Part shown: one piece after another, positions 27,960 to 36,960 of the stretch
How positions within the stretch are numbered: position 1 is the first letter of the stretch
Layout of the letters: each line of letters opens with the position of its first letter
Source: Spirosoma sp. KCTC 42546
Lineage (GTDB): Bacteria > Bacteroidota > Bacteroidia > Cytophagales > Spirosomataceae
NCBI RefSeq assembly: GCF_006965485.1
Contig: NZ_CP041360.1
Coordinates: 124,001 to 188,000 of the forward strand
Reading direction: 5' to 3'
DNA length: 64,000 bases
Notes under the pieces: model-generated
Databases searched by the model: none
What the model was told of the DNA's origin: nothing
Seen by the model: only the letters and a program-made list of their open reading frames with translations
Position numbers and translations under genes: made by a program

Positions 27960-28685
27960 ATGAATAACATACAAATTGGCACTTGCGGGCTTAGCGGATC
28001 TAAAGCAGGGTATGCCGAGCTATTTTCCTGCGTTGAGATTCAACAAACCTTTTATCAACCGCCCCAACTTAACACGCTGGAGCGCTGGCGGAGGGAGGTG
28101 CCAGCTGATTTTGAATTCACACTGAAAGCGTGGCAACTCATTACACACCCAGCCAAAAGTCCAACCTATAAACGGCTGAAACGAAAATTATCGGAGCAGG
28201 AGCAGGCAGAGGCTGGATTTTTCAAGCCGACTGTCCTCGTCGATGAGGCCTGGAAATACACACTGGCCTGTGCGCAGGCATTGGGCGCTAAAATGATTCT
28301 ATTTCAATGTCCAGCCAGTTTTACACAGACGTCAGAACATATCCACAATCTAGTTCATTTCTTTTCCCGTATTGATCGGAGCGGCTTTACCTGCTGTTGG
28401 GAACCTCGTGGCCCCTGGGATAAGCACGTTATAAAAGATCTGTGTGAAGATCTTCAGTTGTGGCATGTGGTCGATCCGTTTGTCACGACAACCATGACCC
28501 CGGAACAGTGCTACTTTCGGTTGCATGGTCGACAGGGCTGGCGGTACCAATATGAGTCTGATGAATTAGCGGACTTAGTGGAGCTGTTACCAAAGGAAAA
28601 AGCCGGATACGTTTTCTTCAACAATATTCACATGCGGCAAGACGCTTTGGTATTAAAGAAACTACTGGAAGCAAGTGTTCATTGA
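27960..28685 (+). CDS. DUF72 domain protein
   Basis: About 241 residues from MNNIQIGTCGL; the frame opens 45 bp earlier, but the family begins with this IGTCGxxG motif. Further family features are ELFSCVEIQQTFYQPPQ, EFTLKAWQLITH and WEPRGPW. DUF72 proteins are TIM-barrel-like enzymes of unknown activity. The gene stands alone and ends at a strong bidirectional terminator. Confidence 0.9.
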   Translation: MNNIQIGTCGLSGSKAGYAELFSCVEIQQTFYQPPQLNTLERWRREVPADFEFTLKAWQLITHPAKSPTYKRLKRKLSEQEQAEAGFFKPTVLVDEAWKYTLACAQALGAKMILFQCPASFTQTSEHIHNLVHFFSRIDRSGFTCCWEPRGPWDKHVIKDLCEDLQLWHVVDPFVTTTMTPEQCYFRLHGRQGWRYQYESDELADLVELLPKEKAGYVFFNNIHMRQDALVLKKLLEASVH

Positions 28686-28696
28686 GTCAGGGCTTT

Positions 28697-28739
28697 CGCA
28701 AAAAGGCGTGCCACCATCGCGGAGGCACGCCTTTTTGCG
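28697..28739. terminator. Bidirectional terminator, perfect 16-bp stem
   Basis: The arms 28697-28712 and 28724-28739 are exact reverse complements around an 11-nt loop and include A5 and T5 runs, so both strands give a stem with a T tract. It separates the convergent DUF72 and UDP-galactopyranose mutase genes. Confidence 0.92.
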
Positions 28740-28787
28740 TAACTTCACCACCTTATGCGCCGGCATCAGGGGTAAAATGAATTAGCC

Positions 28788-29903
28788 CTATACTACGTCA
28801 TGGAACGATTCTGCCCCTACTAGTTTCTTATAGAGTGTTAACGCCTGCGCCACAACCTGATCCATATTGTAGTAGCGGTATGTTCCTAACCTTCCTACGA
28901 AATGCACATCCTGTAGTGAGTCTGCCAGTTGCTTGTATTGACGATAAAGCTCCGCGTTTTCAGGACGTGGCACCGGATAGTAGGGGTCGCCTTCATCCTG
29001 CGGGTATTCGAAGGTAAGGCTGGTTTTGGGGTGTTGCTGGCCGGTTAATTTCTTATACTCTGTAATGCGGGTATAAGCATGGTCGTTGGGATAATTGACT
29101 ACCGCAACGGGCTGATAATCGGCTACATCCAGCGTTTGATGGTCAAACCGAAGGGATCGATAGGGGAGCTTGCCATAACAATAATCAAAATATTCATCGA
29201 CTGGACCCGTATAGATCAGCTCATCGAATGAGATCTGGTCTTTTACCTCCTTAAAGTCGGTGCTCAGCATCTGATGGATATTGGGATGAGCTACCATCTT
29301 TTCAAACATCTTTGTATAGCCCTGAAGCGGCATGTACTGAAATTCGTCCGTAAAGTAGCGGTCATCCTGATTAGTGCGGGTCGGAATTCGGGAGGTCACC
29401 ATTTTGTCCAGTTCCGATGGGTCAACCCCCCACTGCTTCCGGGTATAACCCCGGAAGAATTTTTCGTACAGATCACGACCTACCTGACTCACTACAACAT
29501 CTTCGGATGTCCGGATGTCATTGACCGGTTCACCTACCGACTTGAAATAGTCGGCCAACTCCTCGGACGTAAACGTATAGCCGTAGAGCTTGTTGACCGT
29601 ATCGAGATTGATTGGAATGGGAAGCAGTTGACCATCTACCGAAGCCAGCACCCGGTGTTCATAGGGTCGCCATTCGGTAAACTGCGATAGGTAAGCGAAC
29701 ACATCGGGCGAATTGGTGTGAAAGATATGCGGCCCGTACTGGTGAATCAGGATACCCTCTTCATTGGGGCAATCATACGCGTTACCGCCTATATGGGGTC
29801 GTTTGTCGATCAATAATACTGTTTTTCCCGATTGACTGGCTAAACGCTCAGCCAGGACACTTCCGGCAAAACCGGCACCCACAATAGCAAAATCGTATGT
29901 CAT
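28788..29903 (-). CDS. glf: UDP-galactopyranose mutase
   Basis: 371 residues, the usual length. It interconverts UDP-galactopyranose and UDP-galactofuranose with reduced FAD, feeding galactofuranose into surface polysaccharide. The FAD-binding motif DFAIVGAGFAGSVLAERLA opens the protein; HIGGNAYD, YGPHIFHTNS, the conserved SRIPTR arginine and the late VNYPNDHAYTRITEYK and GRLGTYRYYNMDQ stretches are diagnostic. The glycosyltransferase at 25204 is the likely downstream user. It ends close to the bidirectional terminator. Confidence 0.97.
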   Translation of the reverse strand: MTYDFAIVGAGFAGSVLAERLASQSGKTVLLIDKRPHIGGNAYDCPNEEGILIHQYGPHIFHTNSPDVFAYLSQFTEWRPYEHRVLASVDGQLLPIPINLDTVNKLYGYTFTSEELADYFKSVGEPVNDIRTSEDVVVSQVGRDLYEKFFRGYTRKQWGVDPSELDKMVTSRIPTRTNQDDRYFTDEFQYMPLQGYTKMFEKMVAHPNIHQMLSTDFKEVKDQISFDELIYTGPVDEYFDYCYGKLPYRSLRFDHQTLDVADYQPVAVVNYPNDHAYTRITEYKKLTGQQHPKTSLTFEYPQDEGDPYYPVPRPENAELYRQYKQLADSLQDVHFVGRLGTYRYYNMDQVVAQALTLYKKLVGAESFHDVV

Positions 29904-30163
29904 AAACAGAAAGTATAGTATGAATGGTACTATTCATATAAGATCAACATCAGGGCTTACACAACGGCTTTTCGAATCGTTCCTGTGTGAGGGAACGGTC
30001 CCTGTTAGCCACGACCTATTCAACTCTATAGAGGTCCATTCCCTAACTTTATAGTGCATTGCGAGCGTATCTATGTTGTCATAAAGAGACCTCAAATTTT
30101 GCCATGAAACGTGTATATGGGTCATCTCAGCCTTTAGCAGGTTTATACCTCTGGTTAGACAGG

Positions 30164-30655
30164 ATGAAGCATTCTGTCTGCTTTGGAATCCTGCCATGCT
30201 TTCTCTTCGTTGGCTGTACCAAAAATTCCATTTCGAATTGGTTTGTCGAAGAAGTCTCAAAACCTAATGCCACCGAGGTTACCGCCGTGCGTCTAACGCC
30301 AGCCTATACGATTCTGGATGTACAATTTACCAATCCTGGAAAAACCTTTTATACCCAAAAAAAGCAATCCTTACCAATTGGCTACATTTGTGTCAGCCCC
30401 AATAGTAAGCTAATTGCTTCATCGGTAAATCGAACTTATTCACTCATCAAAGCGAAAGGCATTCGCCTATTACCTCATGTCGTCAGGGTAGATCCTTTTG
30501 AACAGGTGAGCTTCTCGCTGTATTTTGAGCGTCTGGATAAAGGAATTGAATCCTTTGACTGGATTGACACAATCGTGACTGACACGCATACGTTTCACTA
30601 TGAATTTCCTGGTTTGTCTGTTGAGAATCCAGGTGATAATACCCACGCTCGCTAG
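30164..30655 (+). CDS. Unrecognised lipoprotein
   Basis: About 163 residues from the chosen start, which gives a lipoprotein signal ending in LFVGC; the open frame extends 105 bp upstream with no plausible leader. The mature part has alternating strands (TPAYTILDVQFTNP, QVSFSLYFERLD) and may be a small beta-sandwich. No family recognised. Confidence 0.65.
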   Translation: MKHSVCFGILPCFLFVGCTKNSISNWFVEEVSKPNATEVTAVRLTPAYTILDVQFTNPGKTFYTQKKQSLPIGYICVSPNSKLIASSVNRTYSLIKAKGIRLLPHVVRVDPFEQVSFSLYFERLDKGIESFDWIDTIVTDTHTFHYEFPGLSVENPGDNTHAR

Positions 30656-30768
30656 CCATGGGCAACCTACAGCCCCAGCTTATTAAATGGTGATTTAGCC
30701 ACTCAAATCATCAGGTGTTTAGGCGTTAGTCTATAATTGACGCGACCCACTCTTAGTAAAGTTTTTAC

Positions 30769-31374
30769 TTAACTGCGAAAGGTGGTAATACCCTCTTCGT
30801 AGATGCGTACTCCTGGTATTTCCCGCACACCATTGGCGATATCGGCTTTAATAGCTGTTTCATCAATGACCCAATATCCGTTGGGCACTTGATTGGGGTC
30901 CAGGATGTCAAAGGTCCACCGCATTTGTACGCCTTTCGGTTTAGCAACCAGAGCGACTTCCGGAGTGAGCCAGTTGGTCTCCCCAGGCTTAGCCAGCGAG
31001 GCTTGCTGAGCGGCCTCCGTCTGCTGGTGTTCCCGCACACGCAGGAGTTCCCGGTTATAATGCTCTACAGCATCTTTAAGGGGTTGCATAGCTGCCAGGA
31101 TAGGAGCCGTCATTTCCTTTTCCAACTCCATCCATTCATGTTTCTGCTGATCGAGTTGACGCGTAATCTTGAGCCGTTCTGCCGCCACAAGTTTAATCAA
31201 ATCGTGCCCCTGAGCAACGTGCTTGATAAGGGCTTCCTGTTGCTCAGGAGTTCCACATACAGCGGGTTGTCGACGTAAGAATGTTACGTAATCCGAAAGT
31301 GTTGCCTGAAGTTGCTGGCGCCCGCTGGAATCATTGAGTGAGAGGCCAGTGGCTGGAGTAGTTTGGGTAGTCAT
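30769..31374 (-). CDS. Orphan phage-type protein
   Basis: 201 residues. The middle is a long charged coiled coil (about 45-120) and the end folds into a small domain reading KGVQMRWTFDILDPNQVPNG then IKADIANGVREIPGVRIYEE. That C-terminal pattern (W.F.I.D...VP...Y, A.K..I..G.REIPGVRIY) is typical of a phage early-region protein seen near recombination genes in many tailed phages. No other phage gene surrounds it, so it is either a domesticated relic or a chromosomal relative. Function unknown. Confidence 0.7.
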   Translation of the reverse strand: MTTQTTPATGLSLNDSSGRQQLQATLSDYVTFLRRQPAVCGTPEQQEALIKHVAQGHDLIKLVAAERLKITRQLDQQKHEWMELEKEMTAPILAAMQPLKDAVEHYNRELLRVREHQQTEAAQQASLAKPGETNWLTPEVALVAKPKGVQMRWTFDILDPNQVPNGYWVIDETAIKADIANGVREIPGVRIYEEGITTFRS

Positions 31375-31626
31375 ACTGCTAAAAGCAATGAAGAGGTATA
31401 AATGTTGGCTAAATCATATAGCTGGTTAATTATTATACTTCCATGAATAGGGCAAGGAGAACGAGACACTTAACTACCTGGCTACCGAATCGGCCTGTTT
31501 AGCCATTAATTCAATTCCGCTTTAGGTTGGTTAAGCGGGACTATTAAATGACTTGTATAAACAATCCGGTATAGCCGCTGTTAGGAAGTATTAACTCCGC
31601 GGTTTTGTCCGCTAGCTAAAACCCAG

Positions 31627-32079
31627 ATGATCATGTTTGAAACCATCTTGAATCTTGTCCGCCAGCATGCTGGACAGTCTGTTGTTAACAACTCAGCCAT
31701 TCCCAATGAGAAGAACGATACGGTTCTGCAAACGGTCACCAGTAGCATCATGAACGGATTGGGCCAGCAAGCACAGAGTGGTGGCTTAGGTAGTTTATTA
31801 GGAATGGTAACTGGTCAGGGGGGAAGTGTAGATGACCATCCTGTCTCCCAGGGGGTTCAACAGACGGTACAACAGGACCTGATGAGCAAATTGGGAATCT
31901 CACCCCAGGTAGCTATGTCGGTGGCCGCAGCTATAGTACCCATGGTACTCAGTAAGTTGATGCATAAAGCCAATGACCCTACTGATTCAAGTGTTGATGC
32001 CGGAAGTTTGCTCAATTCACTGGGTGGTCAGGGAGGTGGCCTTGGCAACATACTCGGTGGTCTGTTCGGTGGCCACTAA
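31627..32079 (+). CDS. DUF937-like small protein
   Basis: 150 residues, alternative ATG 6 bp in. The layout (ILNLVRQHAG..., SLLGMVTGQGG, ISPQVAMSVAAAIVPMVLSKL, then Gly-rich GNILGGLFGGH) matches DUF937-like proteins, small helical proteins of unknown function with Gly-rich linkers. No signal peptide. It stands alone and is followed by a terminator at 32229. Confidence 0.7.
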   Translation: MIMFETILNLVRQHAGQSVVNNSAIPNEKNDTVLQTVTSSIMNGLGQQAQSGGLGSLLGMVTGQGGSVDDHPVSQGVQQTVQQDLMSKLGISPQVAMSVAAAIVPMVLSKLMHKANDPTDSSVDAGSLLNSLGGQGGGLGNILGGLFGGH

Positions 32080-32228
32080 AATCGCTCTCAACTGGTCAGG
32101 CAGAGATCAGCGATGATAATTTGAGTTGAGACTGCTAATCAATCAGGCATACGAAAGCAGAATTAGCCTCCTCTACGGTGGTGACTTTCTTTGTGTAATG
32201 GAATCTAAATGATATTGACGCATAGTTT

Positions 32229-32263
32229 AAAGCCCGTGATGCACTCTGCAACCGGGCTTTTTT
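32229..32263 (+). terminator. Rho-independent terminator
   Basis: AAAGCCCG (32229-32236) pairs with CGGGCTTT (32253-32260), followed by a further T run. It lies 150 bp after the DUF937-like gene. Confidence 0.75.
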
Positions 32264-32402
32264 ATGACGTTCAGGCTCAGGCAGGTTTCTATCTATCCAT
32301 ATTGAGTTAGCTCAAGGGTAATCAAAAGAGAGGGGGCTTTCCTAAACTTGGAAGAAGCGAATGGGAGGGGCAACCGATTGGTCTACTTGATCCATGTCGG
32401 TT

Positions 32403-32879
32403 TTATCGCTTTGAGTAGGCTGTAATGGTCGTAACCATCGGTACCGTTAAGGCATGAGCCAGTTCGTCAAGCTGGGTAAAAGCGGGTCCACGCATATCAT
32501 TCTTACCCGTTCGGTAATCAATAGGCTTCCCTTTATCCACAACAGTCTTTTTTCGACGGGTAAACTTTAGTGTGTTTCGCAGCACACCCGTAATCTTAAT
32601 GGTTCCTTGATGAATGACGAGGTTGGCAGAATAGTGAAAAGCAGGCGAATCGGGCAAGGGCCGTTCAGTGGTGATAAACAGCAATAGGGCTTTGTCTGAT
32701 TTAAATGTATATCCCTCTTCAAGCAGCGTATGGCCAATCGTTCTGTACATCACCGAATCGGGCAGTGTGGTGGTTAACTCAATGACCTTAGCTCCCCGAG
32801 CGGGCTCTAACGGTTGTGCATAGACCGCTACTTTTGCCAGAAGAAAAAGAAACAGTAGTCCACTTGGGCGATGATTCAT
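32403..32879 (-). CDS. Small secreted protein, unrecognised
   Basis: 158 residues with a signal peptide ending near VYAQ. The mature part has KVIELTTTLPDSVMYRTIGHTLLEEGYTF and repeated strands, recalling the DUF4468-like group of Bacteroidota periplasmic proteins; that assignment is weak. No catalytic motif seen. Confidence 0.6.
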   Translation of the reverse strand: MNHRPSGLLFLFLLAKVAVYAQPLEPARGAKVIELTTTLPDSVMYRTIGHTLLEEGYTFKSDKALLLFITTERPLPDSPAFHYSANLVIHQGTIKITGVLRNTLKFTRRKKTVVDKGKPIDYRTGKNDMRGPAFTQLDELAHALTVPMVTTITAYSKR

Positions 32880-33085
32880 CGGCGATGATTTTGTAGTGTC
32901 CCGGAAACAAGAAAGTTATCACGACTGACTAACCCCTAAAGAGCAAAAGTCTGAGGTGGACGGCCATAATTACCCCTAAAACAATAGACGGTGGGAACAG
33001 TTTATAAACTGCTGATTTCCTCAGAGAAGCCAACTGCTTTTAAGTCGTTGGTTTTTTAATTTCCTCTGAATTTGTTGCAACCATC

Positions 33086-33964
33086 TTGACTCTTCATTCC
33101 ATGCATATTCTACTTTTGCTCTCCCTATCAGGCTTCTGGCTCAACGTATCGTCAGATCGACTCCATACTCCTAAAGCTGCTTTGAAAGCGGAGCCTAAAT
33201 CGGTGAGCGTAGCACAAGGTGAGGTAGCCCGCTGGGCAGGAAACTGCCTACGCTGTAGCTTTGAGAAACGAGCCTGGTCGGCCGTTAACGGTACCTGCTA
33301 CTACCCCGTTGATATGGATATGAAACCGGGCTCGTATACTATCTCCCGCCGAACGACCGGTGGAAAACTGGAAACGGCTACCATTCATGTCGCCACTAAA
33401 GCCTGCGTCCAGGAAGATATAAAAAACTTTCCCAAGAAGGAATACGTCAATGTATCCCCTCAAAATCAGTCTCGTGCTGCTAAAGAAGCCGCTATTGTTA
33501 ATCCTCTGATTCGCTATAAAGCAACCGTGCGTCCTGCCGTTTTCGATCTGCCGGTGGGTAAGCCTGCCAGTCCACTGCCAAAAGGGGAAGGCAACTTTGG
33601 TGCTTGCCGGACGTTTGATGGCCAGCCCCGCGATCGGCATACGGGACAAGACTATCCAGTTGAGCTAGGCGAGTCTGTATTAAGTGTTGGAAATGGCCGT
33701 GTATTGCTGGCGGCCAACCAGTTCTATAGCGGAAATGCAGTCTACATTGACCACGGCAATGGCTTAATTTCAGAGTATTTTCATCTGAAGAGCTATTCGG
33801 TTAAACCCAATCAAACTGTTACCAAGGGACAGAAGATTGGCCTGGTTGGAGAAACGGGTCGGGTAACGGGTCCTCACCTGCATTTTGGGGTACGCTGGCA
33901 CGGGGCTTGTATCAATCCAGGCTTTTTACTAATTGATCCTTCTGACATGCAGCAAGTTCAATAA
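33086..33964 (+). CDS. Secreted M23 (LytM) peptidase
   Basis: 292 residues with a signal peptide (MHILLLLSLSGFWLNVSS; a second ATG 15 bp in fits equally well). Residues 175-285 are a LytM domain: metal ligands in HTGQDYP (HxxxD) and GPHLHFG (HxH), plus NGLISEYFHL. It should cleave peptide cross-links in peptidoglycan. The N-terminal 40-120 region has four cysteines (NCLRCSF and two later) that could form disulfides and may be a wall- or ligand-binding module. Confidence 0.92.
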   Translation: MTLHSMHILLLLSLSGFWLNVSSDRLHTPKAALKAEPKSVSVAQGEVARWAGNCLRCSFEKRAWSAVNGTCYYPVDMDMKPGSYTISRRTTGGKLETATIHVATKACVQEDIKNFPKKEYVNVSPQNQSRAAKEAAIVNPLIRYKATVRPAVFDLPVGKPASPLPKGEGNFGACRTFDGQPRDRHTGQDYPVELGESVLSVGNGRVLLAANQFYSGNAVYIDHGNGLISEYFHLKSYSVKPNQTVTKGQKIGLVGETGRVTGPHLHFGVRWHGACINPGFLLIDPSDMQQVQ

Positions 33965-34123
33965 AGGAGAGCCAATAGTCCGGTCGTTCTTTCGGTTGAA
34001 GAAATCAACTGGTTTTGTACAAAAAAGGGCACCAGGAACCGGGAGCATAGCAGCTGGATGAGAAATCATGGCTGAGATGTTCGTTGATAAGAAAACAAAT
34101 CTCTGTAGAGGATTGATCGGATT

Positions 34124-34852
34124 CTATTTGCGACGCAGCACAGGCTTGCTTCCTGGCTGACTCGTATAAACGCGACTACTAGTTGTTCTGGTACGAGTAG
34201 AATCTACAGTTCCAGTGGCGATACCCCGCGTGGCAGCTTCATAACGATCATACGTAGGCCCCGTATAGCGCGTAGGAATAAATGGATTCCCTGATTTTGA
34301 GACTTCAGTGATATAGTAAACGCCTGCATAGCCAATTTGCCCCAACATGTCGATGCGCCAATAACTGTAATCATGCCGCCTTACCTTTAGAACGGCTCCT
34401 TTAGGTAGCTTGAATAGCGTCTCGGATCGTGAATTTGGTTCTTTTTGGATAGGGCACGACACACTAACCCGCCCGTACCAGGTAGTTGTATCGGGTGGGA
34501 GAGGAGGGGAAGCCACTCCCTTACTCTTGATTTCATCAATCGGTTTGTGGGGATAATTGCGGCTTTTAAACGTTTCGTAATCCTTTTCAAGGAAAATGTA
34601 AGGGATATAGCCAGTCCTGTTATTGTAGATTACTTTATAGAATTCGCTATCTTTTTGAATAATACTTACCTCTGCCTGTGCAGGCACTGTTACTAAAGTT
34701 GGAGAGGTGATAACAGGCTTTTCTTTTAAGGGGGCGTCTGCTAATATATTCTTGCTAAGAGGGTATCTAAATTGATATCTGTCTTGTAGTGTGTCGCTTT
34801 GGGCTAACCCAGTTTGGGACAGCAAAAGCAATAAAAGCACGACAGTTTTCAT
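34124..34852 (-). CDS. Secreted protein with two SH3-like domains
   Basis: About 242 residues from MKTVVLLLLLLS, which gives a clean signal peptide ending at GLAQS. Two bacterial SH3 units can be seen: about 45-95 (ITSPTLVTVPAQAEVSIIQK... GYIPYIFLE) and 125-180 (PIQKEPNSRSETLFKLPKGA... GYAGVYYI). Such domains bind peptidoglycan or glycans. The C-terminal 60 residues are Thr/Arg-rich and likely disordered. No catalytic domain, so it is a binding or scaffolding protein. Confidence 0.8.
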   Translation of the reverse strand: MKTVVLLLLLLSQTGLAQSDTLQDRYQFRYPLSKNILADAPLKEKPVITSPTLVTVPAQAEVSIIQKDSEFYKVIYNNRTGYIPYIFLEKDYETFKSRNYPHKPIDEIKSKGVASPPLPPDTTTWYGRVSVSCPIQKEPNSRSETLFKLPKGAVLKVRRHDYSYWRIDMLGQIGYAGVYYITEVSKSGNPFIPTRYTGPTYDRYEAATRGIATGTVDSTRTRTTSSRVYTSQPGSKPVLRRK

Positions 34853-34964
34853 ACTACATCGTTCCCGCACAAAGCATACCAATTCTCTCGGCTACACAGG
34901 GCGATTTTACTAAACGGTTATAGACTTACCTATTATTTTAAAATGAAACGACTATTTAGGTAAT

Positions 34965-35060
34965 ATGTTACTCATTGGCTCGATTATTGCCTATTTTGTT
35001 TACGATTGTATCTCGATAGGCGGGGTTACAAGTTCTTATGGGTTAGGTTTAAAACGCTGA
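34965..35060 (+). CDS. Possible 31-residue single-pass membrane peptide
   Basis: An ATG frame at 34965 encodes a peptide with one hydrophobic helix (LLIGSIIAYFVYDCIS) and a basic end (GLGLKR). Its TGA lies inside the 5' arm of a strong terminator, so the terminator belongs to a short plus-strand transcript with no other gene upstream. A non-coding RNA ending at the same terminator is equally possible. Confidence 0.35.
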   Translation: MLLIGSIIAYFVYDCISIGGVTSSYGLGLKR

Positions 35061-35083
35061 CCTTACTAAGGTCGGCGTTTTTT
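35053..35083 (+). terminator. Rho-independent terminator
   Basis: A 12-bp stem, with one G-T pair, between AACGCTGACCTT (35053-35064) and AAGGTCGGCGTT (35068-35079), a very tight loop and a T run. Apart from the small frame at 34965 there is no plus-strand gene for more than 1 kb upstream. Confidence 0.85.
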
Positions 35084-35133
35084 GTTAGCACGAGCCCTGA
35101 GAAATTTATCAGAGACTCCCGTAGATGTAAATA

Positions 35134-35173
35134 AATCAGCCTCGCTATACTTAGCGGGGCTGATTACTTTTTT
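35134..35173 (+). terminator. Second strong terminator-like hairpin
   Basis: A 13-bp stem (AATCAGCCTCGCT at 35134-35146 with AGCGGGGCTGATT at 35153-35165, one G-T pair) is followed by AC and a T6 run. It lies only 50 bp after the previous terminator with no reading frame between. The rest of the 35173-35419 gap shows nothing I can name. Confidence 0.8.
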
Positions 35174-35419
35174 GGGGCTATGGTTAATTTATAGTCAATG
35201 GATTGATTTCTAATTCACTAGTTACCTGAGCCTTACACTTCTTTATAGTTGCTGAAGAGATGTGTTTCCGGTGTTTGATCTGGTTAAGGGGTTAGAAGAA
35301 AGAATACTACAACAAAGGAGGGTGAGCCAGAAGAGCATATACGTCTGGTAGATTTTACAAACTACCTTCTGAATTGGCAGGATTTTGGAGATTCGTATTT
35401 TTTACGAAACTCAGCAAGT

Positions 35420-35761
35420 ATGGCCAACCAAATCAACGTAGACTTACTCAAGGAATATATTAAGACCCTGATTGCCTCTGAGGTAGTATTTCCAGGTACA
35501 CTACCTCGCCAGTGGGGCAAAGAATTTAGTAAGGATGAGTTGGAAGATATTAATCTTGGCCTAAAAATGATACTCAGGATGGCTGATCCCAGTGTTGATA
35601 AAGAACTTCTTCGGGAGTTTAAGCGGGTGGATGCATCGGGTACGTATATCCACTGGTTTCTGTGCAATAACTGGCGAAAGATCGTTCAGTTAATGGCCGA
35701 ATATCCTTATTTATCTACCCGCGCTAATTTGAAGAGAACCCCAAATTTGCCCAGAAGATAG
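35420..35761 (+). CDS. Unrecognised small protein
   Basis: 113 residues, mostly helical, no signal peptide. It contains LLKEYIKTLIASEVV, EDINLGLKMILRMADPS and a Trp pair (IHWFLCNNWRKIV). No known family. It stands alone; codon use looks like the neighbouring genes. Confidence 0.55.
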   Translation: MANQINVDLLKEYIKTLIASEVVFPGTLPRQWGKEFSKDELEDINLGLKMILRMADPSVDKELLREFKRVDASGTYIHWFLCNNWRKIVQLMAEYPYLSTRANLKRTPNLPRR

Positions 35762-35887
35762 ATGATAGCGTAGCTCCATTATTATTGAGAAATAGCCGGG
35801 AATAACGATGCTTATCAACAATAAATCGTTTTTCGAATCCAGGGTTATTTATAAACAATTGTGGGTTAATCAGGTGATGCCTTACCA

Positions 35888-35919
35888 AAAAAACGCTGAC
35901 TTCATTGAGGTCAGCGTTT
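35888..35919 (-). terminator. Terminator-like hairpin resembling the one at 35053
   Basis: AAACGCTGAC (35891-35900) pairs perfectly with GTCAGCGTTT (35910-35919). The T run follows the stem on the minus strand only. It shares the ACGCTGAC/GTCnGCGT core with the hairpin at 35053, so the two may be copies. No minus-strand gene is clear to its right; the 35949-36213 gap shows nothing else. Confidence 0.55.
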
Positions 35920-36213
35920 CCGATTCTATCCACACCATCCATACACAAATAGGTGCATGGATATAGTTTGTTAAAAAGAGAAGGCCTTCAGTAACTTACC
36001 CTATTATCTGTAAAAAAATAGTATTCCTTCGGTGGTTCACAGAGTTAACAACAACTTCATGGTCTGTCAGCGCCAATACCTCCATACGATAACAATTCTG
36101 GCGTGGGTATGCCTGGCTGGTTAAACTACCTGAATACGTATATAGGGACTGGTAAGTCGTAACATAATTCCTATTAATGCGGTTAACTAGGTCTGATTCT
36201 TATAGCAACTAGT

Positions 36214-36960
36214 TTGGTGGTCATTTTACGAAATATAATTATCAAAATTTGCCAATGGGTAGGCGTAATAGTTTTGGTAACCTCGTTTTCAGTAGCACAG
36301 TCGGCAGAACCCTGGCCGTTGCAACCCGGAATTTATTTCCCACAGGCACCTCTTCCCGGAAAGTGGCGCAAATCTGTTGGCGTGGTATTTACGACCACAC
36401 CGCCTGAACTAACCGAAGAGGTTCGGGTGAGTGTGCCTGCTATTGATTTCAATATTCAGCGAGGATTAACGAAGCATTTGTTTTTGACCAGCCGGTTTCA
36501 AACCCAGTTTGTGCAGAGCAACCTGGGCCTGGGCCTTCGGTGGGCTACTCCGTTAACGAATCGATTATTCCTGTCAGCTGGGTATGAAATTACAGGATGG
36601 CTGGGTGCCTTGCAGGTCAAGGATGTGTTTGCCAGCCAGGCCTATGGAGTTGAAACGTTTCCCAGTGTATCAGTAGGTTATAAGCTTACAAAGGATCTTC
36701 GGCTAACGGTTAGGTCAGAGGCTATCATCGACCTGTATTACCGCTCACAGGTAGGTTCGTTGGCCGTTGTATATAATCGCCGGGAAATTAATGGGGTGGC
36801 CTTCACTTTTATGCTGGAGCAACCCTTTTATTACAAGCGCCATGTTTCGGTAGGAATACGGGCCGCTTACTCCAATTTCAACTGGCAGCTTTGGTCACTC
36901 TACGACACCTTTGACCGAAACCTGTTTTACCCACAACTTATTTTTGGCTTTATCCTGTGA
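36214..36960 (+). CDS. Predicted outer-membrane beta-barrel protein
   Basis: About 248 residues, with no in-frame ATG early: the start is TTG (36214) or GTG (36217). A signal peptide ends near SFSVAQS. The mature part is a series of amphipathic strands with alternating aromatic residues, and the protein ends in LIFGFIL, a terminal strand suited to barrel assembly. Its stop overlaps the start of the next gene (GTGA), so the two are translationally coupled. Confidence 0.75.
   Translation: MVVILRNIIIKICQWVGVIVLVTSFSVAQSAEPWPLQPGIYFPQAPLPGKWRKSVGVVFTTTPPELTEEVRVSVPAIDFNIQRGLTKHLFLTSRFQTQFVQSNLGLGLRWATPLTNRLFLSAGYEITGWLGALQVKDVFASQAYGVETFPSVSVGYKLTKDLRLTVRSEAIIDLYYRSQVGSLAVVYNRREINGVAFTFMLEQPFYYKRHVSVGIRAAYSNFNWQLWSLYDTFDRNLFYPQLIFGFIL

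Noticed and set aside
35724..35948. 74-residue minus-strand frame
   Set aside because: It overlaps the end of a better supported gene and the hairpin at 35891, with no recognisable pattern.
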